Positions 9,767-20,025 of a stretch of 38,587 bases of DNA are shown here, in pieces; the first letter of the stretch is position 1, and each line of letters opens with the position of its first letter. Below the pieces are notes generated by a model that was not told the origin of the DNA, did no database searches, and worked only from the letters and a program-made list of their open reading frames with translations. The stretch lies in the NCBI GenBank assembly GCA_015179025.1, contig WHUX01000354.1, positions 1 to 38,587 of the forward strand. The letters run 5' to 3'. Position numbers and translations under genes: made by a program. This stretch comes from Terfezia claveryi. Taxonomy: Eukaryota > Ascomycota > Pezizomycetes > Pezizales > Pezizaceae.

Positions 9767-12700
9767 AAAGACAGCGGACACCTCGTTGTCATAATCAAAG
9801 GCACCGCATACAGAACCCTCAACAGTTACACCATATTTAGAGTGGTAGCAATTAGTCCAGAGTATTTAGACCGTGTGATAGCCAGAGGCTACCAAATCCT
9901 GGAGACAAGTCTAGATGATCTTCTAGAATTTGCTAGAGAAGGATCAGAAGATAAAATTTATAGGGCTTTCCTCAATCAAGAGGCTGCAGTTCTAGCCCTT
10001 GACTCAGTAGAGGAGCAAATCCAGGAATCAATTATGGTACTTAACCACCCAGGCCTCTCCTTCGGACAGCGGATTATCCGAAGCTCAACAAACTCAGACT
10101 CAGACTTTGAAGAATCGGATATGGGCTCCGACAATACAGTAATCCCAGTCTGCCCCTATGGCCACTCTTGGCACATAGCCCCTACCACACCAACGGAAGA
10201 TGCAATCGGACTTAGATTTAACGAAATACCAGACTCACAGGCACCAGTAGGAGACGAAGATGAACTGATGAGCCCAGAAAAGACAGTTAAAGATGATATG
10301 GATACAGAGACAGTCTTCCAGGACTGCCAAGAGCCAGAAGATGGCCTCAGCTCCCCTCCTTTCCATGGGTTCAGAAATGAAGCACTAGATAAAATAAAGA
10401 GCCATAAAACAATGAGCCAGGACGACTCAATCAAGGACTGGGATAGCAAGTCAGCTTTAGAAGGGGACCACTTTGATCAAATGGATATTACGATCCAAAA
10501 GACAATGTCTAATGTGTCCAATAGTGTCTCACAACTAGCAGAGATAAGTAAAGAAGAGAGAGAAAAGATGGAAGCATACAGTTTAATCCTGGTCCAAATC
10601 GCAAACCATGTCTCAAACCAGTTCAAGATGCAAAGAACTAAGACTAAGGAAGGCCTCCGAAACATAGCCACTGTACAAGAACAAACTACCAGGGTATACG
10701 AGGACCTGGTGAAAACATTCAATGACCCCATAAGAGTCCAGGGTACAGAGCTGACCCTTATACAAGCCTGACTCATAGCAAGTCTTAACATGGCAGTGGC
10801 AGCAATCAGAAAGGAGGGGGCAGCATCTAGGACAAAGGACTCAGAGGATAGACCCAAAATTAACGAGGCTATAGGGGAGCTACACAAGGACGTTAACACT
10901 ATAAAAAAGACAATCGAAGCATCTAAGCTACATCCATGTAATGCTGGCTGGCCGTCAGCTGCTTCATCGGTGTTTGGAAGCCACTTGATATCACCACTCT
11001 CACCACCATACATACCACCACCACCCTCTCGAGGCACACCATTAGCAACTACAGGAGGAATATTGGCAATAATTTCAACCCCCTCTCCTAAAGTTATAGA
11101 CCTCAGAAACATCTAGGATACCCCTAATCCTTCCCTATGACTACCACCCTCTATAGAACCAGCTCTTCCTAAAGTTACCAACCTTAGAAACACTCAGGAC
11201 ACTCCCAGTCCTTCACCTCTACCAGCTCTCCCTCTCCCTGCCGGCACGATCTCGGTATCCCTAAAGGAGGATTCATCAATGGCGGGCAACACTATCACCT
11301 GCAATAAAGAAACCAAGAACTCCGCTCTCAGCTGCGGCCAGTACGCTTACAACGGTCCTCCACAGGAATACGGAGGGGTCAAGGCACCACCAACAACTAC
11401 ACATGCCCACACCCCACTCGAATGCAGTAATACCAACGTCCCTCTATTCATGAAGAAAGCCATCCTCTCCAAACCCTCTCCAACAAAAGGGTCCAAGCAA
11501 AAGCAAAAGGCCACTCTACTACCCCTGCCAGAAGAATTCTAAACTTTGACTCCCTTAGTAAGAATATCTCCAGAGCCAGGTATAGACTTACTCATGAGGT
11601 ATAGTAGCAAAGCTTGCGAAGAGGTCATAATATCAATGATGGAAGTTACAATCGACACAGTAAACAAAAACCTCAAGGCAATAGCCGAATATAAAGAAAG
11701 ATACTGGAAAGCAGAGGCAAAAATAGTAGCGGAAGAGTAGGGTAAGGCCAGTGACCTTACGGAAGTCCACTCAAGCAGACACCGCTTAGTAGGACTCAAC
11801 TCTCTTTAGACCTTTGTACTATGCCTATTGGCATCAGGTTTGGAGAACAAGAGACCAACTCTACCATCATATCCTCTGAAGGTACCTCATGCACCAGCGA
11901 AGGTAATTACACCACCAACCCCCAAAAAAGCCATCTCGACAGCATACACATACCCACATAGATCTCGAAAAGAAAGCAACAACTTGAAAACAAGTATCTC
12001 ACAAGTTGTGAAGCCAGACTGGTATTCCGACTCAGAGTCAGAAGATGAATCAGCAGAGGTCCTAGCCGAAGAACAGGAGCTCCACTTGAGGAAAGCGTCG
12101 GATAGGGTAGCCAAGGAAGTGTTAATTTCTAACCTCAACAAGATCCTCAAAGATGAGAATAGATCTCCAATGCACTTGGCAAAAGTAGCAAGAGTCAATA
12201 AGGAACTAGAGGAATATGACTTAGAGGCAGAAACTACACCTGCAGAGGAGAAATATAGAGATCTGGTCAAAGCAGAAGTCCGAGAGGGCCATTACAGGAA
12301 GGATAAGGGCCCACTCAAATCCTATTTAAGAAATAAGAAGGTCATCACTTGAGTATACAAAAAGGGTGCACCACTTCCCAAGCTTAGGAGTTGCAATCCA
12401 TTGCAGAAGCATATACCACTACCAGCACTAGAAACACAAAACCAGGAACTTAGACCAGCATCAATGGCAATGGCCAACTCAATGACCGTAACCAAATTAC
12501 CACCAGTCGTGCAAGGTGCGATCAGTACCAAATAACAAATACTAGTTAAATGAGCCCAAAGAATATACCCCTATGAAGGAGGCAGAGCATTACCTACTAG
12601 ATGTTCAGAAATTACCATAATCCCACACCATCAGGATACAGTGAGCCGAGTCCTTATTAGCGAGTATCCGAAACTACCCGACAATACTGCATGGACAGAT

Positions 12701-13456
12701 AGCTTCATCCGTGGTTTCAATACTAAAGCAAACTGAGTAGTTCAAGGCAAGATCAAAGCAATCAAAGTAGAAGGCTTCAAATCTTACTTGACTGAAAGAG
12801 AAATCACTATCACATATCCCCCGAACACCTCAAATAAAGACCTAATTCACATAGTAGCAACCTTAAGAAAGGAACTGTACCACACAAATATACGACATGC
12901 AGATGAGAAAGTAGTATCAATCAACTACGAAACTATCGAGCTGGTAGTCCTAGACCTACAGAGAAGGAAAAGTGAACAAGCATGGGATAGGGTGGAGGAA
13001 CTCACTAAGGTGATAGGCCTCCCTTTAGTGACCCGTGCTCCTAAATAGTTAATCAGAAACAGATATTGAGGCGACAGCTATGATAGAAAGAAGTGCTCTC
13101 TCAGATTCTCAGTGTATAGGAGGGATTTGATAAGGCTGGACTTACTACTCCCTATACCTATTCCAAAAACAAGCACCAAAGCCTTTTTCTACGAAAGAGA
13201 CAAAGACAAGGCCTTTTACGTAGATTCCCTTGGACATACAGTCATAGAACCACATCCTACATAGAGTGCAATCCCACCTCTGATTGAGGTCCACTGCACT
13301 TACTGTAACTATAACAACTACAAGGTAGGGACATGCTTCAGATGCATTAACAACAAGAGAGCCAGGAATGGAACTACAGGGGCCACCAACAAGTATACAA
13401 AGTATGCAGGGAAAAACATAGCCCGCAAGGAGAAGCAACCTCAACATGAATACTAG
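9767..13456 (+). pseudogene. LINE ORF1-like gag, about 1,230 codons, nonsense-only decay
   Basis: A single frame runs from 9767 to the TAG at 13456 with about 13 internal stops and no frameshift that I could find. Continuity across all the stops is the main evidence that it was one protein. Visible parts are an acidic, coiled-coil-prone N-terminal third (9842-10771), a P/S/T-rich linker with an internal duplication (LPKVTNLRN and SPKVIDLRN, near 11085-11190), charged helical segments (11828-12352) and a conserved-looking block at 12660-13048. A C-terminal cysteine cluster (CTYC then CFRC, about 13294-13350) recalls ORF1 zinc knuckles. No ATG is evident at the start; it may have mutated. The ORF1 assignment rests on the Cys cluster and on the same-strand endonuclease/RT frame at 23401, so it is inferred rather than recognised by homology. 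Confidence 0.6.
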
Positions 13457-13512
13457 GTCTCATACTAATATTAAGGGAAAGGAGAGGAGGGACATCAGCA
13501 ACGAGTTTATTT

Positions 13513-13541
13513 GCGCCAGGTGCACCAGGTGCACCTGGCGC
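13513..13541. repeat. Perfect palindrome, 14-bp arms around one base
   Basis: The arms are GCGCCAGGTGCACC and GGTGCACCTGGCGC with a single A between them. It lies at the presumed left boundary of the large Plavaka-type insertion, 57 bp after the LINE ORF1 stop. Confidence 0.85.
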
Positions 13542-13717
13542 TCTATTGCAGAACTAAGCCTTGTGACGCACTAGTGTTCCATGTTCCCTTCCTGGCGTAC
13601 CTCTGGTGCTTCCAACTCCCTGAACCACCATGTTACCTTTACACTGTTTCTACCACGGTATCTATGCATACCTCTTTCCCTATAACATCCCAGCGTTATC
13701 CGCTTTGCTAAGTTTCC

Positions 13718-14256
13718 AATCCAACGTTTTGCGTTCCCCTCATTCCGCTTCAGCCTCACTTCTCTTCTACTCCTACCTCTGTCTCTTGACTTTGCAAGCA
13801 TGCGTTCACCCTTTGCATTCTCCTGCATTCGCCCAACCTATTCTCCTCCTTTTCCTGTTGTCACTCACATATCTCACTGTCCCAACTCGATATGCACACA
13901 ATCCGCTCCTTAAAGTTACACCTCCTATCCCGCGTCTTCCTGGCTTGAACTTCTCCCTATTGTCTTTGTGATGTTTTCAATCCGACACATCACGTTCCTA
14001 AGTTTCCCTTCCTACAATTCTCCTTCTGAAGTTTTTAATGCGACATATCGCGTTTCTAAGTTCCCCTTCCTAACAATTGCTCTTCTGATGCTTGTGATTT
14101 AATTTATCTTCGTTCTAAATCGATCACTCATTCTTGGCACAAACACGAGGTTTTCTTTGTTTGACTTCTATTTTCCATGACTAAAAAACACATTCCGAAC
14201 CTCATGGCCACACCTACAAACTACCACCAAATGAAATCCAACGCGCTGCGTCCTCC
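13718..14256 (+). repeat. Left subterminal motif copies ATCCRACGCATCACGTTCC
   Basis: Copies lie at 13718-13737, 13979-13998, 14037-14056 and 14235-14253, the middle two followed by CTAAGTT(T)CCC and CTTCCTA. A half-copy is at about 14503. All are in the same orientation. A further copy at 19875-19894 is almost palindromic (ATCCAACG ... CGTCGGAT). Arrays of this kind near the ends of CACTA elements are known binding sites for element-encoded proteins. That role is inferred here. Confidence 0.55.
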
Positions 14257-14518
14257 CCCCTCTCACCCGATTATATCCACGTCCCAGCCACAAATTACTC
14301 AGTAATAAAAAGCACAGTGAGAGAAACATGTAGAGAAAAACATGTGGAGTGAAACACAGAGAGAAACAAGCAAGCGACAAGAGAAAAAGAACTAATACCG
14401 ACCGACAAGAAAAACAAAACCAATTACCATACGGAGACAGAACTAACTGGGAACTGATCTAGGAAAACCCTTCCTCCCCCTACTATATTCGCTTCCAGTC
14501 CCTATCCGACGTGTTCAG

Positions 14519-16000
14519 TTACTCCGTATCCGCTCCGTCGAAATTAATGTCCAAATCCCCGCTCCCGCTGTCCAAATCTCCACCCTCTTCGTCTATATCT
14601 CCACTCTCCTCCAGTTCATCATCAACAATCGGGTCCAATGGCCCTGCCAACTCTACGGAAGAATCTCTTAATTGGCTCCCTTCACGACGGCGTTTGTGTG
14701 CTGGCACATTCAATCTGTCGTACGAGTGCTCTAGCTCCTTTCTCAATTCTGCCTCATATTTGGCTTCATCTTCGACCTGTGGTGCGTCAACGGGTTCTCG
14801 TTCCATAATCCTTACTTGAGCTGCAATTCGACGTGCCAGGTCAGCCTTGATGTTATTCACAATAAGCTCCTGTATTACTTTTGGATGTATCTCCCATGTA
14901 TTCTTGAGTCTCTCATATGTGCCTGTTTCACGTTAGTCATTTTCCAACGCAGTGAGTACTTTCGCCCCTCATTATAGGTCATGCACAACTTACACCAGGT
15001 AGTCTCATATTTAAACTCCTGCATCACCGGAGCAATCTCGCCCTTCCTCCATGCCTTCAAACTATGACGCATGGCTGATGCCACAAAGCATATGAAGACA
15101 CCATTTATCTTATTTAGGAAATCTGGGTCCCTATTCCCCTGCATTTTTGAGCCCTGGAAATACCGCTGATATATAATCGCAACGATCTCCTCGGCGCGGA
15201 AGCGACCCTTGAGTTCCTGTCCGACTATTAGCGTTGGATCTTGGACTATAAGGCTACTCGTACTGGGATCTGCAACTCCATCAACTTACGCTGCGACTGC
15301 TTTGCCTACAGATGAATCGATCCCCATCTAGCAAGTACTCAACCTGGGTCTTCATGCTTTCCTTTGGTAACCGGCCAATATCATACACCCTCGTGATGCT
15401 GGCTCGACATTCAAATATAAGATGTGATCTTGTTCGGGATTGTACAGCTTTGAGCTGTTTCCAATTAGCAAGCCGACGCAGCAAAACGGATTTGGTACTA
15501 TACAAAGGTATCCACCTCCTTTACTCGTTCCACATAGCGTGGCTCCGTTTGGGCCTTGGACCAAGCATGCTGTATCAGCAGGAGTATTTCCCCGGGTGTT
15601 AACAGTGGTTTCCTGTATAATGTGTATTTTGTCACAATCTTTTTTGCGGTGCTGGCAAAGGGTTGCAAAACACTGGGAATCGCCGAAAATGCTCGCGTGC
15701 CTTTTCCAACGCCTGGCGCGAGCACAGCAGCGTCAACGAGTGTTTCCTCGTCTGAATCGGACGAGGAATCGGACGAGGATTCATTTCCGTTATCCTACGT
15801 TGGAATTAGCTTACAATGTAGCCAAAATATTACAATCCACATTCCTCTTCATCGAACAAGATTTCATTCCTGTATGCAACCCCAGTTTCAATTCTTGGCC
15901 GTGGTCCAATACCAGGAGCTATTGCTTGGGAGGCCTTGCGTTTACGGCTTGCCTGCCCTGCTGGCAGAGGGGCTTGTTGAGAGGATGATTTTCGAACCAT
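14519..16000 (-). CDS. DUF6532-like protein, spliced, apparently intact
   Basis: Proposed exons are 16000-15881, 15794-15504, 15454-15310, 15245-14994 and 14922-14519. They total 1,212 nt, i.e. 403 residues plus stop. Introns 2-4 (49, 64 and 71 bp) have GT..AG ends. The last has a GTAAGT donor and a GACTAAC branch site. All three join in phase without a stop. The first intron (donor GTTGCA) is the weakest call. The product has a basic N-terminus, an acidic Ser/Asp patch, then a helical domain that includes VKEVDTFLKAVQSRTRSHL, GRFRAEEIVAIIYQRYF and FVASAMRHSLKAWRKGE. These resemble DUF6532, a fungal family of unknown function, from memory. It ends in a K/R patch (HKRRRE) and a very acidic tail. 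Neighbouring transposon genes are riddled with stops; this one is not. It may be a nuclear or DNA-associated protein. Confidence 0.68.
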
Positions 16001-16093
16001 TGTAGAGGAAAGACTCGCACAGAAGGTTTGGAAGGGTAAAATTCCAATGCACAGCGTTCAATGCCTTTATTAAAAACTCAAATTGCTAACTAA

Positions 16094-16170
16094 ATCCACC
16101 CCCAAAAAAATCCCGAAAACCACCCCCAAAAAAATCCCAACGACTACCCAAAAAAAAAATCCCAATGAAC
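16094..16170. repeat. Three tandem CCCAAAAAAATCCC units between the two leftward genes
   Basis: Units of about 24-26 bp (CCACCCCCAAAAAAATCCC and variants) occupy most of the 213-bp gap between the 395-codon ORF and the next gene. They could sit in the 3' or 5' untranslated region. No regulatory role is established. Confidence 0.65.
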
Positions 16171-16213
16171 AGACCCTGGCATAGACCTCTGTGCCTGCCT
16201 CCACATACCAACC

Positions 16214-17401
16214 TTATCCCAAAGCCCTCCATGCCTCATTGGCTACCCTTACTCCTTCATCATGTGCCGCCTGTCGCCTCGCCCTGCGAGTATTCCTATC
16301 CGCCGGGGGAGCTGCAGGATCCACTTCCAGCATAGCTCGCATAGCCGTCATTCCGGCAGCGGTCGGACCCCTGGCTAGCATCATTTCCCTGCCATTCTCC
16401 GGTTGGGGATCCAGTCCCTGCTGGATATTCCACCCCTCAGAGTCGGAATTGTAGATCTCCTCAGCTGGGTACTTTTCCTGCTCCTTCCTCTTCATTGCAC
16501 GCAAAGCTCTCTTTTGCCTCTTAATCCGCATCCTGATCTTTAGCTTCCGCGCTTCGAATCCCTCCTGCGTGCGAGGGAATGTACGCTTTGCAAAGCCGGC
16601 AAGATTTCGACTCAAAGAGTCGGAATCCTCCGCAGGGTCCATATACTCCTCTGCTGGATCAAGGAAGTCAGCCTCGAAGTATGCACCATCGTCTGCCGGT
16701 GGACTGTCCGCAACCGGAGGCACCAAAGCTGGATCCCTATAAAGGATAACTTGTACCCGAACAGGTTTTGACGAGGTTAGCTCTAAAAAGGCTTGCACCT
16801 CTTCGTCGGTTTGCAGACGTGTGGCAGGAGGGATTGCGTTGCCTGGGCTTGGGTTCTCTAGTGCCCCATAGATAGCCCGCACCTTCCTCCCCGCTGGGAT
16901 TCTTTCTCGGATCTTGTCCACAATCTCTAAAAGAGATGCCGATCTCAAAATAGCAACACAGTTGCTCGGAGCTTCATCCCATTTATACTCCCTACTAACA
17001 TTATCCTGTACCTCATTGCCGCAGGCTGGATCGATGAGGAATAGTCTTACAGGCTTTCGGAAGCCCTCCTGACCATTGTCCTCTGCATTTCGACCAGTTG
17101 CGTCGGCCCCCCCAAACTGGACATCTGGAGCATTAGCAGCCAGGTTTGCTACTTGGGCTAATGCGTGCCCCCGCTCTGTGTCTCTGGCCTTTTTGAGCAC
17201 GTCTTGCAAAATCTTATCGAGAGCAGTCTCAGCTGCTCTTTTGATGGCCGCTGCCCCATTTTGGATTAGGGCAATTCCGGATGCAGGCAGCCCAGTCTCC
17301 TGCTGGGCATAGGTTTTGAATTGATGCCAGAGGGCATTACCAGCCTGCCTTTTCCCCGTTATCTCATTAGTCCGTGCCCACCCCTTGACCCGTTCCTCCA
17401 T
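16214..17401 (-). CDS. 395-residue protein of unknown family, uninterrupted
   Basis: I do not recognise this protein. ATG is at 17401 and the frame is uninterrupted to 16214, the longest clean ATG-started frame outside the retroelements. Residues about 45-90 are Ala-rich and helical. Residues about 117-222 alternate short beta-like strands with a helix ([13 protein letters not shown], then VRAIYGAL, then [13 protein letters not shown], then VRVQVILYR). This order resembles a ubiquitin-like or PB1 fold. Residues 230-262 are acidic. Residues 285-308 are strongly basic ([19 protein letters not shown]) and could be a nuclear localisation or nucleic-acid-binding segment. The C-terminus is Ala/Arg-rich. 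It is transcribed in the same direction as the DUF6532-like gene, 213 bp upstream of it. Base composition looks GC-richer than the flanks. The fold and localisation are inference. Confidence 0.68.
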   Translation of the reverse strand: MEERVKGWARTNEITGKRQAGNALWHQFKTYAQQETGLPASGIALIQNGAAAIKRAAETALDKILQDVLKKARDTERGHALAQVANLAANAPDVQFGGADATGRNAEDNGQEGFRKPVRLFLIDPACGNEVQDNVSREYKWDEAPSNCVAILRSASLLEIVDKIRERIPAGRKVRAIYGALENPSPGNAIPPATRLQTDEEVQAFLELTSSKPVRVQVILYRDPALVPPVADSPPADDGAYFEADFLDPAEEYMDPAEDSDSLSRNLAGFAKRTFPRTQEGFEARKLKIRMRIKRQKRALRAMKRKEQEKYPAEEIYNSDSEGWNIQQGLDPQPENGREMMLARGPTAAGMTAMRAMLEVDPAAPPADRNTRRARRQAAHDEGVRVANEAWRALG

Positions 17402-17893
17402 TGGGAGTACCGGGGGTCATGCTCCCCCCACCCCAATAGTGCTTTTGCCTGGCTAACTTCTTGCGCTGCGGATGGCATTTAGACGAACTACGTTGGAATT
17501 TTAGATACCCCCGTTAGAAACTATGCTTTAAGAGGTACTTACGTTATTTATGTTGTTAGTTAATTAGGTGTTAACGAAATGGGAAGTGGTGATGGCGGGA
17601 AGGTATTCAAGTTGTGATCGCGGGAAGTATTGTGAATAGTTAATGAGAATAATTGATTCACGGATCTATGGGGGTATTTATGGACTCTACGAAGTTGGAC
17701 ATAAGAGTAGGCCATGTTTGCTTGGTCGGCAATCAACATGGCCAGTCACTCCAGTTCTGTATGGCCTGCATAAGGCCATGACCTTTATGTTAATTATTGG
17801 ACATGTTTGCTTCAAGTGGTCGGCAATCCACATAGCCATCTATGGCCTGCATAAGACTATGACCTGCATAAGACTATGACCTTTGTGTTAATA
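17402..17893. repeat. Upstream region with imperfect direct repeat of about 85 bp
   Basis: Two copies at about 17711-17797 and 17806-17890 share CATGTTTGCTT, GGTCGGCAATC.ACAT, ATGGCCTGCATAAG and CATGACCTTTATGTTAAT. The second has an internal duplication of CCTGCATAAGACTATGA. The region between 17402 and 17640 holds no gene and should contain the promoter of the leftward 395-codon gene. Confidence 0.7.
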
Positions 17894-18140
17894 TCTAGCA
17901 CCTGTGTAACGACTTTCAAAAGCCCTCCAACCTTGTAAGTTGGAATCTGAGTGTACTACATACTTTCTGTTGTGCGTGGATGTTGTGACACTACCGTATT
18001 TCGTAGCATATGGTAAACAGAAGTAGAGTGCACAACAGCGAAATACAAATAACCGCGGCACAATAGAAAGTATGCAATACACGCAGATTCCAACTTACGA
18101 GGTTGGAGGGCTTTTGCAAGTCGTTTATAAAGGTGCTAGA
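17894..18140. mobile_element. Foldback/MITE-like inverted repeat element
   Basis: The left arm (17894-17975) and right arm (18058-18140) are about 82 bp each and match as inverted repeats at roughly 85%. Shared segments include TCTAGCACCT, CAAAAGCCCTCCAACC, GTAAGTTGGAATCTG and ATACTTTCT.TTGTGC. They enclose an 82-bp loop. No coding capacity is present and no clear duplication flanks it. A partial third copy of the arm (CTTAAGTTGGAATCTAAGTG) lies at about 18318-18375 in the orientation of the left arm. Confidence 0.78.
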
Positions 18141-18576
18141 CTCAAGTTATTTGGTAGTGCAATCCCAAATCTAAGCCTGTTTAGAAAGCAGCTTGTACCC
18201 CTTCTAGTAAATTTCCTAAGTCAGAAAGACCTAGGACATTGCATATGTATGTGATAGCACTACTACCGAATATTAATAATTCATTTAGAGCCACTGTATC
18301 AAGCCCCTGTTGCAGAAGTCATCCGACCACTTAAGTTGGAATCTAAGTGCGCTAAATATGCTGTTGTCTTGTAGATCTTTGTAATACCTAGCGGTACATG
18401 CCACTCACATCAATTCCTTCCCAATTAGGTATGAGACTATTGAGACCATAGCACTGACACGGGTTTGATTTGCCCCCCCCCCAAATCTCTTAATACATAT
18501 AAACCTATTCTCCTCAACATTCGCAATACATTAATTGCTATTATTGACTATTAGCTATTCTGCCACTACTATCATT

Positions 18577-19473
18577 ATGCCTTCACGTCAACCTCGCCAG
18601 AAACTGATGTTCCACCACCAGAGCTATCTCCAAAAGATAGTACTAATAGGTATGTCCTACTTAGCTTAGCAAAGAAACCCCTTTGGTTGAGAAAGCCCCC
18701 TTTGGTTGAGAAAGCCCCCCTTTGGTTGAGAAAGCCCCCCTTTGGTTGAGAAAGCCCCCTTTTGGTTGAGAGCCCCCCTTAGGAGACCCCTTTGGAGTGA
18801 GAGCCCTCCCATTAGAGTGAGAGTCCTCCCATTGGAGTGAGAGACCTTCCATTGGAGCGAGAGCTCTCCCATAATTGGAGCGAGAGCCCTCCCATAATTG
18901 GAGCGAGAGTCTTAGTCCTAGCTAATATTTTCTTAGTATTAATGAAGACCCAACGAAGACATTATATAGAACACGAAGCCGGCGTAAGCGGATAGCTCCT
19001 CTCCAAAGTGTATCGGAATTAACTACCGATGTTGAGGATATGGAGGAGGATATGGAAGTACCACCCACGTCGCCATCACCACATGGTAAGTGAGCAAAGA
19101 AACGTTTAGAGTCGGATTATCTATAACTAGCAATGAATTAGAGAACCAAGAAAATATGCCACTCGCAGTCCTATTTCCAACCCCTCCCGTGCCTCCGCCG
19201 ACCCCAATGCGTCCCCTAACTCCAGTAGCTCCTCCAAATCTAGCTTCTCCTCAATCTGCAAAGTCAAATCAGAGGCAGCGGATAAGACAACGGCTAAGAC
19301 AACGGCATGCCCGTTGCGAACGTCTACGGAAACGTAGTCAGAGAGGAAGGATGAGGGAGGAAAGGATTGATGATTTGGGCGATGGAAGAGTCAATATCAA
19401 GGTTCATGCAGGAAGTGATTCTTTTGTTCAGGTTGGAAATTGTAGTTTTATTAAAGGGGGAGAGCAAACATAA
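18577..19473 (+). CDS. Possible spliced gene for a basic, proline-rich protein
   Basis: Exon 2 (18937-19085) and exon 3 (19142-19473) join in phase to each other and to an upstream exon ending at 18649. Introns are 18650-18936 (donor GTATGT, acceptor TCTTAG) and 19086-19141 (donor GTAAGT, acceptor ATTAG). The product would have an acidic/Ser-Pro N-terminus (SPETDVPPPELSPKDS), a basic RTRSRRKR patch, an acidic run, a Pro-rich segment and an Arg-rich helix (QRIRQRLRQRHARCERLRKR). The start is the problem: the ATG at 18577 is in a different frame from the rest of exon 1, so a frameshift, an unseen upstream exon or a wrong model are all possible. I recognise no family. Sitting 550 bp upstream of the transposase, it could be an accessory DNA-binding protein of the element. 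Confidence 0.35.
18668..18912. repeat. Two-part minisatellite, 20-23 bp units
   Basis: Five units of GAGAAAGCCCCCCTTTGGTT (20 bp) are followed by about seven units of the GAGAGYCCTCCCATTGGAGT type. The last copies expand to 23 bp by inserting ATA. It lies inside the proposed 287-bp intron. The minus strand has regularly spaced runs of five or six G. Confidence 0.88.
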
Positions 19474-20025
19474 TAAACTATGAGAGTGTTCCAACTAGTG
19501 AAGTCGGAACTTGTATCCAGTGAAGTATTGCCTTGGGCAGCCCTGAACTCGGCAAAGAAGTGGCATGGTTGAAGTGAGGGTCATAGATAGGACCTTAACC
19601 AAGGATAGGAAGCACTCCAGCCTCATCTTGTTGTTCTTGCCAGCGTGATCGCAGTGGCTTCAGTTGGCTGATCGCGGCGTTGAATTTAGACGCAACAAGA
19701 TGAAGGTAAGAGCTCTCCCGACTCCAGAGGTAGAGGGCAGTCTCCATGGTAGAGGGAAGTAAGGAAGGATGCGAAGGTTGTGTATTTGGTGTGGGTAGAA
19801 GGAAGAAAGTAAGTAGAGAGAAGATTAGGAAGGGGGGTGGGGCCAAGGGTATCGTGCGCAGTCGATCTTGGCAAAATCCAACGCATCACGTCGGATAGGA
19901 TTCTTTATTCAGTGCAATCGGAGCCTTGGCACTTACGAAGCTTATTCCCTGAGATTCTGTTAATGAAAATATTACACCACAAATCTGTCTCTTACAACAT
20001 TTTACAACCTCCGTGACGTTTCAAA
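19474..20025. other. Spacer upstream of the transposase gene
   Basis: No gene is visible. It contains the near-palindromic subterminal-type motif at 19875-19894 (ATCCAACG then CGTCGGAT), close to the likely transposase promoter. The position suggests an autoregulatory site by analogy with CACTA elements; this is inference. Confidence 0.4.

Noticed and set aside
10477..11112. 211-codon minus-strand frame
   Set aside because: It is antisense to the continuous LINE ORF1-like frame and has no recognisable motif.
13630..13971. 113-codon hydrophobic plus-strand frame
   Set aside because: It lies in pyrimidine-rich subterminal sequence; Leu/Ser/Pro richness follows from base composition.
14511..14819. 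Ser-rich 102-codon plus-strand frame
   Set aside because: It is the antisense of the acidic tail of the DUF6532-like gene.
15440..16005. Plus-strand frames of 149-182 codons
   Set aside because: They are antisense to the spliced leftward gene, whose introns and phase are better supported.
18462..18482. Possible retroelement tail at the C-run
   Set aside because: A single homopolymer run with no adjacent element or duplication.
14501..19899. 13-bp inverted match CCTATCCGACGTG / CACGTCGGATAGG as terminal repeats of a 5.4-kb element
   Set aside because: Exact 13-mer inverted matches are expected by chance in a window this size, and both are better explained as copies of the recurring subterminal motif.
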